Positions 38,943 through 48,537 of a stretch of 48,537 bases of DNA are shown one piece after another (position 1 is the stretch's first letter; every line of letters starts with the position of its first letter). The DNA comes from Sporosarcina limicola (lineage in GTDB: Bacteria; Bacillota; Bacilli; Bacillales_A; Planococcaceae): contig NZ_JADBEL010000027.1 in assembly GCF_014873855.1 (NCBI RefSeq), positions 1 through 48,537 of the forward strand, in the 5' to 3' direction. The notes under the pieces are model-generated. The model ran no database searches, had not been told where the DNA came from, and saw only the letters and a list, made by a program, of their open reading frames with translations. Both the position numbers and the translations under genes were made by a program.

Positions 38943-40615
38943 TCCATATTCGCCTCTTTTGCCATCATCGGGATGTTGACGCCTTTTTCGCGTGCCGTCT
39001 TCTCCGCAATTTCATACCCTGCGTCGACATGACGAACAATGCCCATTCCCGGATCTGTCGTTAGTACGCGCTCAATACGCGCTTCCGCTTCTTTCGTCCC
39101 GTCTGCAACGATAACCATTCCTGCATGGATGGAGTAACCCATTCCAACTCCGCCACCGTGGTGAACAGAAACCCAAGTTGCCCCGCCGACTGCATTGATC
39201 ATCGCGTTTAGAATCGGCCAATCCGCTACCGCATCAGAACCGTCTTTCATTGCTTCTGTTTCGCGGTTTGGCGAAGCAACGGAACCTGAATCGAGGTGAT
39301 CACGACCGATAACGATCGGCGCTTTTAATTCACCTGAAGCGACCATATCATTGATGATTTTTCCGAACCGTGCACGTTCTCCGTAGCCCAGCCAACAAAT
39401 ACGTGACGGCAAACCTTGGAATTGGATTTTCTCCTGCGCCATCCGAATCCAGTTGCATAAATGCGTGTTATAGCTGAATTCACGTAAAATGACTTCATCC
39501 GTCTTGTAAATATCTTCAGGGTCTCCCGACAATGCTACCCAACGGAAAGGCCCTTTTCCTTCACAAAACTGCGGACGAATATAAGCCGGAACAAATCCAG
39601 GGAAATCAAATGCGCGAGTGACGCCTTCGTCTTTCGCCACTTGCCGAATGTTGTTACCATAATCGAATGTAATCGCACCTTTATCCATCATGTCAATCAT
39701 TGCTTCAACGTGTTTTGCCATCGATGCTTTTGATCGTTTTACATAGTCAGTTGGATTTTCTGCACGAAGTTTTGCTGCCTCTTCCAATGACATCCCCGAC
39801 GGAATATACCCATTCAATGGATCATGCGCCGATGTCTGATCTGTGAGGACATCTGGAATGAATCCGCGTGCGATCATTTCTGGTAACACGTCAGCCGCAT
39901 TGCCAATCAGTCCGATTGACAGGGCTTCCCCTTTTGCTTTTGCTTCTTCCGCAAGACGAATTGCCTCATCAAGCGAATCGGTTTTCACATCTGTGTAGCG
40001 TGTCTCAATTCGACGGTCGATACGCGTTTCATCGACCTCGATACCGATGCAGACGCCGCCCGTCATTGTCACTGCTAACGGTTGCGCGCCACCCATTCCG
40101 CCAAGCCCTGCTGTCAACGTAATTGTACCTTTTAGCGACTCATCAAAATGTTGCTTCGCAAGTTCTGCAAACGTTTCATAAGTTCCTTGCACGATTCCTT
40201 GTGAGCCGATGTAAATCCAGCTTCCCGCCGTCATTTGACCGTACATCATGAGACCTTTTTTATCGAGCTCATGAAACGTCTCCCAGTTGGCATAGGCTGG
40301 AACAAGATTCGAGTTCGCAATCAGTACTTTCGGTGCGTCTGTATGTGATTTGAAAATAGCGACCGGTTTTCCCGATTGTACTAGTAATGTTTCATCATTT
40401 TCAAGTTCTTTCAACGAGCGAACAATCGCGTCAAACGACTCCCAATTACGTGCCGCTTTTCCGATTCCACCATAGACAACCAATTCATCTGGATGCTCCG
40501 CCACTTCTGCGTCCAAATTATTCATGAGCATACGAAGTGCCGCTTCTTGCTGCCACCCCTTCGTATTCAGTTCCGTTCCCCGGTACCGGATAACGCGTTC
40601 AGATGCTTTTCCCAA
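38939..40615 (-). CDS. hutU: Urocanate hydratase
   Basis: A 558-residue urocanase with tightly bound NAD+, converting urocanate to imidazolonepropionate. The NAD-binding glycine region is [18 protein letters not shown], and the [15 protein letters not shown] and [18 protein letters not shown] segments are typical. First gene of hutUIH, with AAGGAGG upstream of the ATG. No hutG or hutP lies in the window, so the last step is encoded elsewhere. Confidence 0.96.
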   Translation of the reverse strand: MGKASERVIRYRGTELNTKGWQQEAALRMLMNNLDAEVAEHPDELVVYGGIGKAARNWESFDAIVRSLKELENDETLLVQSGKPVAIFKSHTDAPKVLIANSNLVPAYANWETFHELDKKGLMMYGQMTAGSWIYIGSQGIVQGTYETFAELAKQHFDESLKGTITLTAGLGGMGGAQPLAVTMTGGVCIGIEVDETRIDRRIETRYTDVKTDSLDEAIRLAEEAKAKGEALSIGLIGNAADVLPEMIARGFIPDVLTDQTSAHDPLNGYIPSGMSLEEAAKLRAENPTDYVKRSKASMAKHVEAMIDMMDKGAITFDYGNNIRQVAKDEGVTRAFDFPGFVPAYIRPQFCEGKGPFRWVALSGDPEDIYKTDEVILREFSYNTHLCNWIRMAQEKIQFQGLPSRICWLGYGERARFGKIINDMVASGELKAPIVIGRDHLDSGSVASPNRETEAMKDGSDAVADWPILNAMINAVGGATWVSVHHGGGVGMGYSIHAGMVIVADGTKEAEARIERVLTTDPGMGIVRHVDAGYEIAEKTAREKGVNIPMMAKEANME

Positions 40616-40655
40616 AATGAACCCCTCCTTAGTAATCTACAGTTATCGTACACGA

Positions 40656-40669
40656 TGTAAGCGCTTTTT
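40656..40669 (-). promoter_or_regulatory. Candidate CcpA (cre) site upstream of hutU
   Basis: TGTAAGCGCTTTTT fits the cre consensus TGWAARCGYTWWCW at 13 of 14 positions, about 40 bp before the hutU ATG. Histidine-use genes in Bacilli are carbon-catabolite repressed, so the site is plausible. Confidence 0.6.
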
Positions 40670-40733
40670 TGTCAATAATTCCGAAAACTTGTTCCGTGCT
40701 AATAAGGTACTGTTTTAGCGGAGTGAAGCATTA

Positions 40734-40772
40734 AAAAAGTTCCACGGCATTTTACAATACCGCAGAACTTTT
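40734..40772 (-). terminator. Terminator of the sigma/anti-sigma operon
   Basis: AAAGTTCTGCGGTATT / AATGCCGTGGAACTTT stem followed by a T-run on the minus strand, just after the anti-sigma gene. Confidence 0.85.
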
Positions 40773-40777
40773 AACAG

Positions 40778-42106
40778 TTATTTAATTTTAATCTTGACGT
40801 CTCCTTCAATCCATTGTGGATATCCGTATAAAGGTAGTTTAATCGGATTTACAAAGGATTCATACGGAAAACTTGCAGTAATTTCAACAGTTTCATCTTC
40901 ACTACGTGAAAAACCACCACTTGTAAAATTAATTTCTTTTCCTTCAGCATCAATAAAGGAATTGAATGGTCCTGTATGGTACCCTTTTTCAGCCTTTAAG
41001 AGGAATTCAAAATATCCTTTTTTCATTTGTAAAACTGAATACCTTTGATCTGCCGGTTGCTCCAAGATAACTCTCTTATCCGTATCAATTAATAAATGCG
41101 CCTCAACTTTATCAAGCGCCATCAGCTTGTTAAATACAAGACTTAAACCATCAACTTGTTCAAAATAGTTACTTTCTAAATGATAGATAACTTCATCATC
41201 ATCTAAACTACCGCTGGATGCTATTCCGTTCGTAATGATTGCCCATGTTTCGCCTTTATCGTCTACTAAACGTAAATCCTCAAATCTGAAAATTTTCTTT
41301 GTATTCGCCGGATCTAAACCGATATGGACATTGACCTTTATCGGAGAGATCTCAATTTGTTTAATTGTGATGTTTTGACCTTCTATCGACACAGTTTCAT
41401 TGATCGGATATCGGATCGTCGGCATTTTTTCTTTCGCAAGTGTAAAAGGAATTTCATAATCGATTGACCGCTTATCAGCTTGTAATGTGACTTTTAATAC
41501 AAATTCATTTACAGTGACACCTTTTTCAAATTTCAAATTCGTTCTTGCTGTTTGTTCGATATTATTTCCTTTACTGGTAAAATCAGAACCAGGTATTGTT
41601 GATGTATCTCTTGCCACTCTATTCCCTTCACCATCCAACACATCTAGAGAAGCTAACCGAAAGCGTTCTTCTCCTTCGGTATTTGCAATACTGTAGAAAA
41701 TCGTCATTTCCTGCTCATCTGCAATTGCTCCAAGAAGCGTGAATGTTACCCCATCGATTTCTGACGAATTATTCAGTTCTTGGTAATATTCATTCGCAAC
41801 CACACTCGAGATACCTTTATCGTCCTGGATTAAATCTACAATCTTTTCCATACCGGGTAACGACGCAATCATACTTGCAAAAGCAGGGGAGACGCGAATG
41901 GATGTAACGAAAGTAAGCAACAGAATTGCAGCTACTACAACAGACCAAACACTACGTTTATAATACCTGCGCTTGTTCTTTGATTGCACATTTTTCGCAC
42001 GTCCGAATCCATCTTTAATCGCTTGTTCTAGCCGTATATCCGGTACTTCCTTCTTTTCAATTTCATCTTTCCACTTCTCCAACTTTTCTTCCTCATCTCT
42101 AAACAC
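40778..42106 (-). CDS. DUF4179-type membrane anti-sigma factor
   Basis: A 442-residue protein. An N-terminal cytoplasmic part (~60 residues) precedes one membrane span (SVWSVVVAAILLLTFVTSIRV, about residues 54-74), then an extracytoplasmic part starting VSPAFASMIASLPGMEKIVDLI, which is the DUF4179 signature, and a long C-terminal beta-rich domain. Such proteins hold a cognate ECF sigma at the membrane. The start is the GTG at 42106 with GGGGAGG six bases upstream; it overlaps the sigma gene by 8 bp, the usual sigma/anti-sigma coupling. Confidence 0.85.
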   Translation of the reverse strand: MFRDEEEKLEKWKDEIEKKEVPDIRLEQAIKDGFGRAKNVQSKNKRRYYKRSVWSVVVAAILLLTFVTSIRVSPAFASMIASLPGMEKIVDLIQDDKGISSVVANEYYQELNNSSEIDGVTFTLLGAIADEQEMTIFYSIANTEGEERFRLASLDVLDGEGNRVARDTSTIPGSDFTSKGNNIEQTARTNLKFEKGVTVNEFVLKVTLQADKRSIDYEIPFTLAKEKMPTIRYPINETVSIEGQNITIKQIEISPIKVNVHIGLDPANTKKIFRFEDLRLVDDKGETWAIITNGIASSGSLDDDEVIYHLESNYFEQVDGLSLVFNKLMALDKVEAHLLIDTDKRVILEQPADQRYSVLQMKKGYFEFLLKAEKGYHTGPFNSFIDAEGKEINFTSGGFSRSEDETVEITASFPYESFVNPIKLPLYGYPQWIEGDVKIKIK

Positions 42107-42620
42107 GGCGGACCTCCCCTTTCTCATCGAAATATGAACGGAGTGACTTGAGCGCTTTGTAAAGTCTCGTTTTTACTGTACTTTCTGGTGTGGCTGTCAT
42201 GTCGGCAATATCCTTAATTTTAACATCGTGTAAATATTTCAAATGGACCAGCTCGCGTTGAGCCTCCGTCAGTTGTGCGAGTGCTTCTTCGACTTCCAGA
42301 TAGGTATAATTTTCACTGATTCCGTGTTGTGATAGAGCTTCTTTATTGAATGTGAACTGTTTCTGTTTATGCAAAACGTCACGACAGTAATTCATCATAA
42401 TTCGGATAAGCCATGTTTTTGCGTACTCAGGTTTTCGTAATGAATGAATTTTTTCATATGCTCGAAAAGTAACTTCCTGAACCGCTTCAAGCGCATCTTC
42501 TTCATTTTTCAAGTAAGCAAGCGCTGTTCTGAATAAAGCATCTTTAGTTGCGTACATCAACAACAGAAAAGCATCATCATCTCCAGCAATCGCTTTCACT
42601 GCCAATTCTAAATCGGTCAA
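42099..42620 (-). CDS. ECF-type RNA polymerase sigma factor
   Basis: A 173-residue group IV sigma factor. Region 2 is FRTALAYLKNEEDALEAVQE to TWLIRIMMNYCRD, and region 4 is ALAQLTEAQRELVHLKYLHDV to STVKTRLYKALKSL. The start is TTG at 42620 (residues TDLELAVKAIAGDDDAF follow), because GGAGG lies seven bases upstream; the longer frame runs into the intergenic repeat at 42690. Resembles SigV/SigX-like sigmas; the stress sensed is not apparent. Confidence 0.88.
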   Translation of the reverse strand: MTDLELAVKAIAGDDDAFLLLMYATKDALFRTALAYLKNEEDALEAVQEVTFRAYEKIHSLRKPEYAKTWLIRIMMNYCRDVLHKQKQFTFNKEALSQHGISENYTYLEVEEALAQLTEAQRELVHLKYLHDVKIKDIADMTATPESTVKTRLYKALKSLRSYFDEKGEVRRV

Positions 42621-42689
42621 AACCCCACCTCCATCCCTCTTATACATTAGACCTGTATGTACGAAAAAAGTTTGAATAAATAAAAGCGC

Positions 42690-42800
42690 AGGGCGCCGCC
42701 CAGACGCGACAGGCATAAGATGGTTTGACAAAGCGACGTCCTTTACCGCAAAGCTGAAACAACCCATAACCCGAGCGACTGGCGCCCGAAGCCTGGATAG
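42690..42800 (-). repeat. Degenerate inverted copy of the type-B palindromic repeat
   Basis: On the minus strand it reads GGGCGCCAGTCGCTCGGG, TTTGCGGTAAAGGACGTCGC and CTTATGCCTGTCGCGTCTGGG, the same order as units B1/B2 at 11801-12047 but with many substitutions. It lies between the sigma gene and the divergent repeat-protein gene. Confidence 0.75.
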
Positions 42801-42870
42801 TGATTAAAATCCGCGCCCTTTGTTCTATTGTTGCATAGGATAGGAAGAATCGCTTGGAAGGAGTGAACGG

Positions 42871-43723
42871 ATGGTAAATATGCAACCGGGTAATAACGGA
42901 GAGCAACAATGGTACCCCCAATTACCTGAAGGATTTGAAAAACAACAGGCACAAAGAATGGCGGAACATGAAACCGCTGGATGGTCACCAGGAATGGATA
43001 TGCAAGGCTATGGAATGCAAGAACAAAATATGACCGACTTCGCACCACAAGGATTTCAGCAGGAGGCTATGGGGCAACAACAGGGGCCTATGGGATTCCA
43101 ACAGGGACCTATGGTGTTCCAACAGGAGGGTATGGGATTCCAACAAGAGCCTATGGGACAACAACAGGAGCCTATGGGATTCCAACAAGGGCCTATGGGA
43201 CAACAGCAGGAGGCTATGGGATTCCAACAGGGGCCTATGGGACAACAACAGGAGGCTATGGGATTCCAACAGGGGCCTATGGGACAACAACAGGAGGCTA
43301 TGGGATTCCAACAGGGGCCTATGGGATTCCAACAGGGGCCTATGATGCCAAACTTTGGACCGCCACCAGGATTTCCGCCTGGGCAAGGGATGCCTGATTT
43401 CGGACCACCGCCTGGGAATCAACAGTGGCAATCCGATCCTGGCATGCCATGGTTCGGTCCTCCAGGGACGCAGGGACAACAGGGGCAGCAAGGACCACAA
43501 GGACCACCGCCGAACTTCTCACCTCCCTATCCCGCTGGTGGCGCCCAGTTATTAAGGGTAGATCCCGGTGCAATCAGCGGATGCTTACACCGCTTTACGT
43601 ACGTCTGGTTATCAAGAAGGCAAGGGTTCTGGTTTTTCCCAACATTCGTCGGAAGAACATCCGTCGCTGGATACAGATGGCGTAGCAGACAGAGAAGATG
43701 GGAATATTTTGGCATCGACTTGA
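42871..43723 (+). CDS. Gln/Met/Gly/Pro-rich repeat protein with probable frameshift
   Basis: Begins MVNMQPGNNGEQQWYPQLPE with GGAAGGAG before the ATG. Residues ~60-160 are built from 7-residue units MG(F/Q)QQ(G/E)(P/A), paired into 14-residue/42-bp tandem repeats (43129-43340), then proline-rich sequence to about residue 228. After GGAQLLRVDPGAIS the frame turns Trp/Arg-rich and ends at 43752. Another frame from 43596 gives the hydrophilic DAYTALRTSGYQEGKGSGF...DTDGVADREDGNILAST ending at 43723. Dropping one G from GCGG near 43578 joins the two smoothly. So the native end is probably 43723. No family is recognised; the low-complexity composition suggests a structural, coat-like or surface role. 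Confidence 0.6.
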
Positions 43724-43787
43724 ACCGAATCGACTCATTCTCCTGCTTTTAAATGAAGTCTAAGAATGGAATCAGTCGATGGACGGC

Positions 43788-43992
43788 TTAATTGGTCGCT
43801 TCGCTAGTGGAATCAGTCGCTCAATTTCTTTATTGGTCGCTTCGCTAGCGGAATCAGTCGCTCAATTTCTTAATTGGTCGCTTCGCTAGCAGAATCAGTC
43901 GCTCAATTTCTTTATTGGTCGCTTCGCTAGTGGAATCAGTCGCTCAATCGCTTAATTGGTCGCTTCGCTAGTGGAATCAGTCGCTTGATCTC
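43788..43992. repeat. 41-bp tandem repeat array 2 (five units)
   Basis: Units start at 43788, 43829, 43870, 43911 and 43952, same 41-bp unit and same strand as the array at 8242; a partial half unit precedes it. Most units here carry GTCGCTCAATTTC where array 1 has GTCGCTTGATTTC, so the arrays have evolved as separate local families. It follows the repeat-protein gene and precedes the galU terminator. Confidence 0.93.
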
Positions 43993-44012
43993 TTGAATTT
44001 TTTATCAAAAAA

Positions 44013-44073
44013 TAAAAAACTCCCTCTATCGAATTTAGTTTTAGTAACTAAATTGATAGAGGGGGTGTTTTTT
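44013..44073. terminator. Bidirectional terminator downstream of galU
   Basis: CCCTCTATCGAATTTAGTT pairs with AACTAAATTGATAGAGGG, an unusually long stem, with A-run on the left and T-run on the right. Confidence 0.9.
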
Positions 44074-44095
44074 ATGAATTTCATTTAAACGTTTT

Positions 44096-44986
44096 TTATC
44101 TCAAGATACCCTCATATTCTTGTTGTTCAAGAAAGTTCTTCATTATCTCAACCACTTCTACTTTCAACTTCGGTCTATCAAGAGCAAATGCTAACGTCGT
44201 TTCAATAAAACCCAATAGCTCACCGACGTCATACCTCTTTCCTTCAATTTGATAAGCATATACATTCTGAATAAGATTCAGCCTTTGAATCGCATCAGTA
44301 AGTTGGATTTCTCCCCCTGTTCCAATGCGCTTCTCACCGAGAAAAGGAAATATCTCTGGAGTTAAAATATACCGTCCAACAATCGCCAAGTTCGAAGGTG
44401 CATGTTCTTTAGACGGCTTTTCAATAAGATCTCTTATTTGAATCAAATCTGATTTTTGCGGCATGAAATCAATCACACCATATCTATGAATCGTGTCAGC
44501 ATCGACTTGTTGCACACCTATAACACTCGAACCGATTTCTTCATATTGCTCGATTAATTGTTTCATAGCAGGGATTTCCCCTCTAATAATATCATCTCCA
44601 AGCATGACACCAAAAGGCTCTGTCCCTATGAATTTTCGTGCACACCAAATTGCATGTCCTAACCCCAGTGGCTCTTTCTGCCGAATATAATGAATATCTA
44701 CTGATGCCGGTTCCAACACCTTTTCAAGAAGTTCGAACTTCTCCTTTGCAATTAGATTTGCTTCAAGTTCAAAGGCATTGTCAAAATGATCCTCTATGGC
44801 CCGTTTCCCTTTTCCCGTAACAATGATAATATCCTCTATTCCTGCTAAAATTGCCTCTTCAACGATATATTGAATGGTCGGTTTATCAACAATTGGAAGC
44901 ATTTCTTTCGGCATCGCTTTTGTTGCAGGCAAAAAACGGGTCCCTAAACCTGCAGCTGGAATGATGACTTTTTTAACTTTTGCCAA
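44096..44986 (-). CDS. galU: UTP-glucose-1-phosphate uridylyltransferase
   Basis: A 296-residue nucleotidyltransferase producing UDP-glucose for wall polymers and exopolysaccharide. Opens [20 protein letters not shown] with the signature [34 protein letters not shown] and the late [14 protein letters not shown] are also typical. Could equally be named gtaB/yngB. Last gene of the polysaccharide set, 20 bp after the glycosyltransferase gene. Confidence 0.93.
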   Translation of the reverse strand: MAKVKKVIIPAAGLGTRFLPATKAMPKEMLPIVDKPTIQYIVEEAILAGIEDIIIVTGKGKRAIEDHFDNAFELEANLIAKEKFELLEKVLEPASVDIHYIRQKEPLGLGHAIWCARKFIGTEPFGVMLGDDIIRGEIPAMKQLIEQYEEIGSSVIGVQQVDADTIHRYGVIDFMPQKSDLIQIRDLIEKPSKEHAPSNLAIVGRYILTPEIFPFLGEKRIGTGGEIQLTDAIQRLNLIQNVYAYQIEGKRYDVGELLGFIETTLAFALDRPKLKVEVVEIMKNFLEQQEYEGILR

Positions 44987-45005
44987 TAGAAGGGATTCCC
45001 CTTTC

Positions 45006-46133
45006 TTACGTCAAATAACGAGAGTAAATAGTATCCATTTCATGTAAGACATTTTTCAAACTGTAATCTTGAATTTTCCGCTGTCCTTGTTTACCAAAAT
45101 CAATTCTCATTTGTTCATTTCCTAGCAACTTTATAAAGCTTTTCACAAGATTTTCATTATCATTAAGCTCGACTGTCATTCCGCTTTTACCATGCTCGAC
45201 CAAGTCTGTAGAACCACGGACATTAGACGTAATAATCGTTTTACCACAAGCCATTGCTTCCATTAGACATCTCGGAAGTCCCTCATGTTTAGATAAAAGC
45301 GTTACAATATCCGAAGATGCAATGAGCTTAGGTACATCTCCCCTAAAACCTAGCACATGCACATTTTTTAATCCTTGCTGTTCAATAATAGTATTAATCT
45401 TATTCTCGGCCTTCCCGTTTCCAGCAAAAACTACATGGACATTGGGATATTTTTCAATGATTGCCTTCCAATTCTGTAATAAAAACTCGTGATTTTTCCG
45501 GGCACTTAGCTCAGCGATACAGCTTATTATAAGCGTATCCTTATCTAAATCTAGCTCCTGACGAATGTCCACCTCTTCACTTACTGCATTTGTTTTGAAC
45601 TCAGATAAATCTACCCCAACTCCGTGTACTTTAAATACATTTTCATTCTCTTGATAGCCTAACTTTTTAGCTAATTGAAAATCTTCTTTGTTCATAACAA
45701 CTAGTCCATCTGTCCACTTAACAGCGATTTTTTCAGCCGTATAATAAAATAACCAGTTCTTCACAGGAGCCCCCGCAAAAAAATGAAAACCGTGAGCCGT
45801 GTATAGTATTTTTCCCTGTTTTTTCTTGGAAGCTACATACCTTGTAATAAAAGCAGCAATAGGCGTATGGACATGAATTAAATCAAAATAAATATTTTCA
45901 AATAACCAATTAAGTTCTTTGATTGTTGATCTATTTTTACTTGAGAAAGGCGTCTTATCGAATTCTATATCGTGACAAATAATTCCTAGTTCAATAAGTT
46001 CATCTTTCCGCCCCATAGAATTACTGCCAATTGCATGTACTTCAAATCCTTTTTCTTGAAATAATGCCATGAACGGTTTATGGAAGGAAGAGAGGTGGTG
46101 ATAAACGGTCGCAGCAAATAGGATTTTTTTCAA
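45006..46133 (-). CDS. Family 4 glycosyltransferase (EpsD-like)
   Basis: A 375-residue GT-B fold glycosyltransferase. N-terminal [20 protein letters not shown] and the [20 protein letters not shown] acceptor/donor-site motif near residue 285 identify the family; [14 protein letters not shown] lies in the Rossmann-like C-domain. Resembles EpsD of Bacillus exopolysaccharide clusters. Starts at TTG 46133; GGAGGGG is seven bases upstream and overlaps a degenerate gene end. The sugar specificity cannot be told. Confidence 0.85.
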   Translation of the reverse strand: MKKILFAATVYHHLSSFHKPFMALFQEKGFEVHAIGSNSMGRKDELIELGIICHDIEFDKTPFSSKNRSTIKELNWLFENIYFDLIHVHTPIAAFITRYVASKKKQGKILYTAHGFHFFAGAPVKNWLFYYTAEKIAVKWTDGLVVMNKEDFQLAKKLGYQENENVFKVHGVGVDLSEFKTNAVSEEVDIRQELDLDKDTLIISCIAELSARKNHEFLLQNWKAIIEKYPNVHVVFAGNGKAENKINTIIEQQGLKNVHVLGFRGDVPKLIASSDIVTLLSKHEGLPRCLMEAMACGKTIITSNVRGSTDLVEHGKSGMTVELNDNENLVKSFIKLLGNEQMRIDFGKQGQRKIQDYSLKNVLHEMDTIYSRYLT

Positions 46134-46276
46134 CTTTTCCCCTCCACTACTAATTTTCGAACTGCATTTACTAACCTAGTGCTTTCGTTATTTCGATTGG
46201 CAACTTCGAGCCACATTGGCTAATCACCGAATAAATATCTGTTACCATACCCATCTACCCCTTGTACAACTTCTTG
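46130..46276 (-). pseudogene. C-terminal remnant of a decayed polysaccharide-locus gene
   Basis: The minus strand reads QEVVQGVDGYGNRYLFGD, an in-frame TAG, then PMWLEVANRNNESTRLVNAV and ends KLVVEGKS at 46130, overlapping the glycosyltransferase start. The sensible sequence on both sides of the stop and the stop/start overlap show an old coupled gene whose upstream part is lost. I do not recognise its family. Confidence 0.5.
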
Positions 46277-46326
46277 TTAATCAGAACTGTATGAGCGGAG
46301 ATGAAATCGCCTCGAAATCCCATCAC

Positions 46327-47832
46327 TTAGTCTATTCGATTTACCATACTTTTAGTATTATTTAGTGCAGATTTTATTTTCATCACTAATGCCCATATCA
46401 TTCGATAGACTGTATTCAACTCTTGCACCCTTGCTAATTTACAAGCTGATATATATATGACAACCCCAATGCTCACTTGACAAAACAACTCCACATAAGG
46501 GTTACTAGGCAAAACTTCTCCAACCATATATACCACAATGCCCATAGAGATCGAGATTAAATAGATAGGCAAAAGATCCATCAATTGCTCTTTTCCCGTA
46601 TAGGCTATTTCTCTTGCCGAAAAATATGCGTTTATACATAAATTTATATACGTACTTAATACCGCCGCTCCAATTAAACCGATAATCCCTAACTCAAACC
46701 ATAATGATAGGACTATAAGTATGGTTAAAATTGTTTTTGATATTATTTCTATTAATAAAAATAAATCTGATCTCCCTTTTACTTTAAGAATGTCTAGGTT
46801 TATTGCATTAATTGGATATAACATTCCTGCTACACAGAGAAGTTGAAAATAGATAACGGATGGTATCCATTTCTCACCAAGAAGTAAAGTGAATAGTGGA
46901 TTTGCAACTGCTATTAACCCTGTCGTTATAGGAAAGGTTATAAAAGCAGTTGTCTTCATAATTTTTCTAAATCCAGACTTCAGCCATTTCTGATCTTCCC
47001 GAATGCTACTAAGAACTGGATAAGTCACACGTTGAACCGAAATAAGTATTGCCAAAGAAGCATTATCCCTTAATTTAGAAGCATTTGAATAAAACCCGAG
47101 TTGAGTTACGGAATAAGACTTCCCGATTATTACAAAAAATAAATTATTATAAAAAGTATCGATAAGCCCTGATAATAGTAGCTTGTATCCAAACCTAAAG
47201 AACTTTTTGAAGGACTGTCTGTTAAATGTTTTCTTGGGTAACCATTTATTGAAGAACCACAGCAATGTCGTTTGAATAAATTGCATTGATAATATATTAA
47301 TAACAAGACTCCATACACCGAACCCCAGTAATGCAAAGACAATCGTTATACTTCCTGAAATAATGGCAGCTATAATACCTGTTTTAGTTATTGTCTTGAA
47401 GTCAATGCTCTTTATCAGCATCACTCTTTGAATTAATCCTAAAGAATTGATGATTAGCACCAAGGAAAGTACCCTTATTATTTTTATCAACTGTGGCTCT
47501 CCAAAGAAAGTACTAATTACATTGGAAGATATAAATAATATCCCATATATCACTAAAGCAATAAATAAGTTAAAGTAAAAGATGGTAGAGTAGTCCTCTT
47601 GACTCGTATTTTGATCCCGAATCAATGCCTGAGAAAAACCACTGTCTACTATCGAATTCGAAATGGCGATTAGTATAATAATCATCCCAATAATCCCAAA
47701 GTGTTCAGGTAACAATAACCTCGCAAGGATAATCTGAATAATAAATTGTATGCCGTGATTTGCCATTAAGTCAGCTAAACTCCAAAACAAACCTGTCATC
47801 GTTTTATCTTTTAATGAGTCCACATGCTGCAT
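46327..47832 (-). CDS. Polysaccharide flippase (Wzx/MATE-like, TuaB type)
   Basis: A 501-residue protein with about 12-14 membrane spans. Opens MQHVDSLKDKTMTGLFWSLAD; LARLLLPEHFGIIGM and VDSGFSQALIRDQN are characteristic of the PST/TuaB-type exporters that flip lipid-linked sugars. The ATG at 47832 has GGAGAG at a 5-base spacing; the frame is open 16 codons further upstream without such a site. Probably first gene of the local transcript. Confidence 0.87.
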   Translation of the reverse strand: MQHVDSLKDKTMTGLFWSLADLMANHGIQFIIQIILARLLLPEHFGIIGMIIILIAISNSIVDSGFSQALIRDQNTSQEDYSTIFYFNLFIALVIYGILFISSNVISTFFGEPQLIKIIRVLSLVLIINSLGLIQRVMLIKSIDFKTITKTGIIAAIISGSITIVFALLGFGVWSLVINILSMQFIQTTLLWFFNKWLPKKTFNRQSFKKFFRFGYKLLLSGLIDTFYNNLFFVIIGKSYSVTQLGFYSNASKLRDNASLAILISVQRVTYPVLSSIREDQKWLKSGFRKIMKTTAFITFPITTGLIAVANPLFTLLLGEKWIPSVIYFQLLCVAGMLYPINAINLDILKVKGRSDLFLLIEIISKTILTILIVLSLWFELGIIGLIGAAVLSTYINLCINAYFSAREIAYTGKEQLMDLLPIYLISISMGIVVYMVGEVLPSNPYVELFCQVSIGVVIYISACKLARVQELNTVYRMIWALVMKIKSALNNTKSMVNRID

Positions 47833-48537
47833 CAGCTCTCTCCTACTCTTAAACCTTGAAGCGAGGTTCTTATAACGCACAGAAAGTACTAATGCCTACG
47901 TTGCCGAGGCTAGCAGAAACCAAATTATGCAGACATTGCGGATACGAAGTTGTGCATTTAGACTGCCTTCTTCTATCGTGGCTACCTTAGTTGTCTTGCC
48001 TGTTTGTTATGGATAAAAATCACAGTTAATTATTCTGGTATTTTCAAACTCTTGAACTAAAAGCCCTTTATCTACTATATAAGTTGAACGAAAGATCAAC
48101 GGCCCATTTATACTTGAATAGTTGAAACATACGCGTCAAACAAGCATATGTAGAATCAATAAAAGGGTAAAACTTAAATTCAACTCCCTCTATAAATGTT
48201 GATGTATCAACGGTTCAGACCGATGTAAGGGTGTCAAAAAAATATTTTTCAACACGATGATTAACAGTACTTTTTAAATGTGTAAGTTTTTAACAGTTTA
48301 TAGGTACGCTACGCGGTCACTGCTGGATAATACTGGTTGCAGTGATGTTTCATTATACGATGCACTATGGATCTCCGCGCTACTTATGATGACGTACCCT
48401 CCCATGTCTCTTGGCGTCTGATGCACCTACATTCCTTCGTTTGGTCTAGTCATAAGGCGGAGGCTGGCGAAGCTTATATAGGGACTCAAGGGTCGAATAT
48501 TGAAAATTATGCCGGCTTCTCCGTGTCATCCAGTTGT
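47833..48537. other. 705-bp right-edge intergenic region
   Basis: Contains the second 108-bp dispersed repeat (48075-48181). Left of it I see only presumed upstream sequence of the flippase. Right of it (48182-48537) base composition rises in GC and there are short inverted motifs, but no frame of convincing quality. It may be the non-coding edge of a mobile element that continues beyond the window. Confidence 0.45.
48075..48181 (+). repeat. 108-bp dispersed repeat, copy 2
   Basis: Same orientation as 21682-21789, about 90% identical by eye, one base shorter. Both copies sit next to accessory genes and neither lies inside a recognisable IS. Confidence 0.85.

Noticed and set aside
42985..43500. 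171-codon minus-strand frame rich in LLESHRPLL
   Set aside because: It is the reverse complement of the 42-bp repeats coding MGFQQGP; it stays open only because of the repeat composition.
48182..48537. Non-coding end of an IS110-like element or a group II intron
   Set aside because: Only GC-richer sequence with short complementary stretches; no transposase, domain V motif or bridge-RNA structure could be shown.

Overview
The window is bacterial chromosome from a low-GC, rod-type Firmicute of the order Bacillales. Core gene order (suf operon, metNIQ, the yusE-yusF-gcvH-yusI genes, fadN-fadA-fadE, ypcP, hutUIH) matches the Bacillus subtilis plan. The SLH-domain surface proteins and the style of the intergenic repeats point to the Planococcaceae (Sporosarcina/Lysinibacillus group); that placement is inference. 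Most core genes lie on the minus strand.

Layout. 1-260: what looks like an IS21-family terminus cutting a DUF72 gene. 409-1518: a Fic toxin/antitoxin pair between two identical 36-bp copies of the sufB 3' end. 1484-6665: sufCDSUB, Fe-S cluster assembly. 6912-8117: a DAACS-family symporter. 8242-8958: a strictly periodic 41-bp non-coding repeat array. 9030-11599: metNIQ methionine importer. 11646-12343: its SAM-I riboswitch, separated from metN by four palindromic repeat units in the order A-B-B-A. 12396-13950: yusE, yusF, gcvH, yusI. 14028-19431: fadN-fadA-fadE beta-oxidation operon with a FadR-type operator. 19654-21510: ytpP, a C39-like protein and ypcP.

21680-36090 is accessory DNA: two serine beta-lactamase-fold hydrolases, two NUDIX hydrolases, an SLH-ankyrin surface protein, a tiny IS200/IS605-like hairpin element, remnants of an RloA/RloB-type defence pair, and an island carrying a nonsense-broken gene, a large LRR/InlB-repeat/SLH surface protein, a double-kinase hybrid sensor and a REC-BTAD response regulator. 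This island is bracketed by hutH and a displaced, diverged ~212-bp copy of the hutH 3' end plus terminator, the same architecture as the Fic/sufB insertion.

36176-40615 is hutUIH (histidine to formiminoglutamate) with a candidate CcpA site. 40778-42620 is an ECF sigma factor with its DUF4179 membrane anti-sigma factor. A divergent Gln/Met/Gly-rich repeat protein (42871) carries a probable frameshift, followed by a second 41-bp array (43788-43992). 44096-47832 is a polysaccharide locus (galU, glycosyltransferase, flippase) with one decayed gene remnant. The right edge (47833-48537) holds one copy of a 108-bp dispersed repeat whose partner lies at 21682.

The most interesting signals are the two insertions flanked by duplicated 3' ends of core genes, the two 41-bp arrays, the repeat block inside the met leader, and the surface-protein/sensor island. 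All family assignments are from motif recognition by eye; no searches were run.
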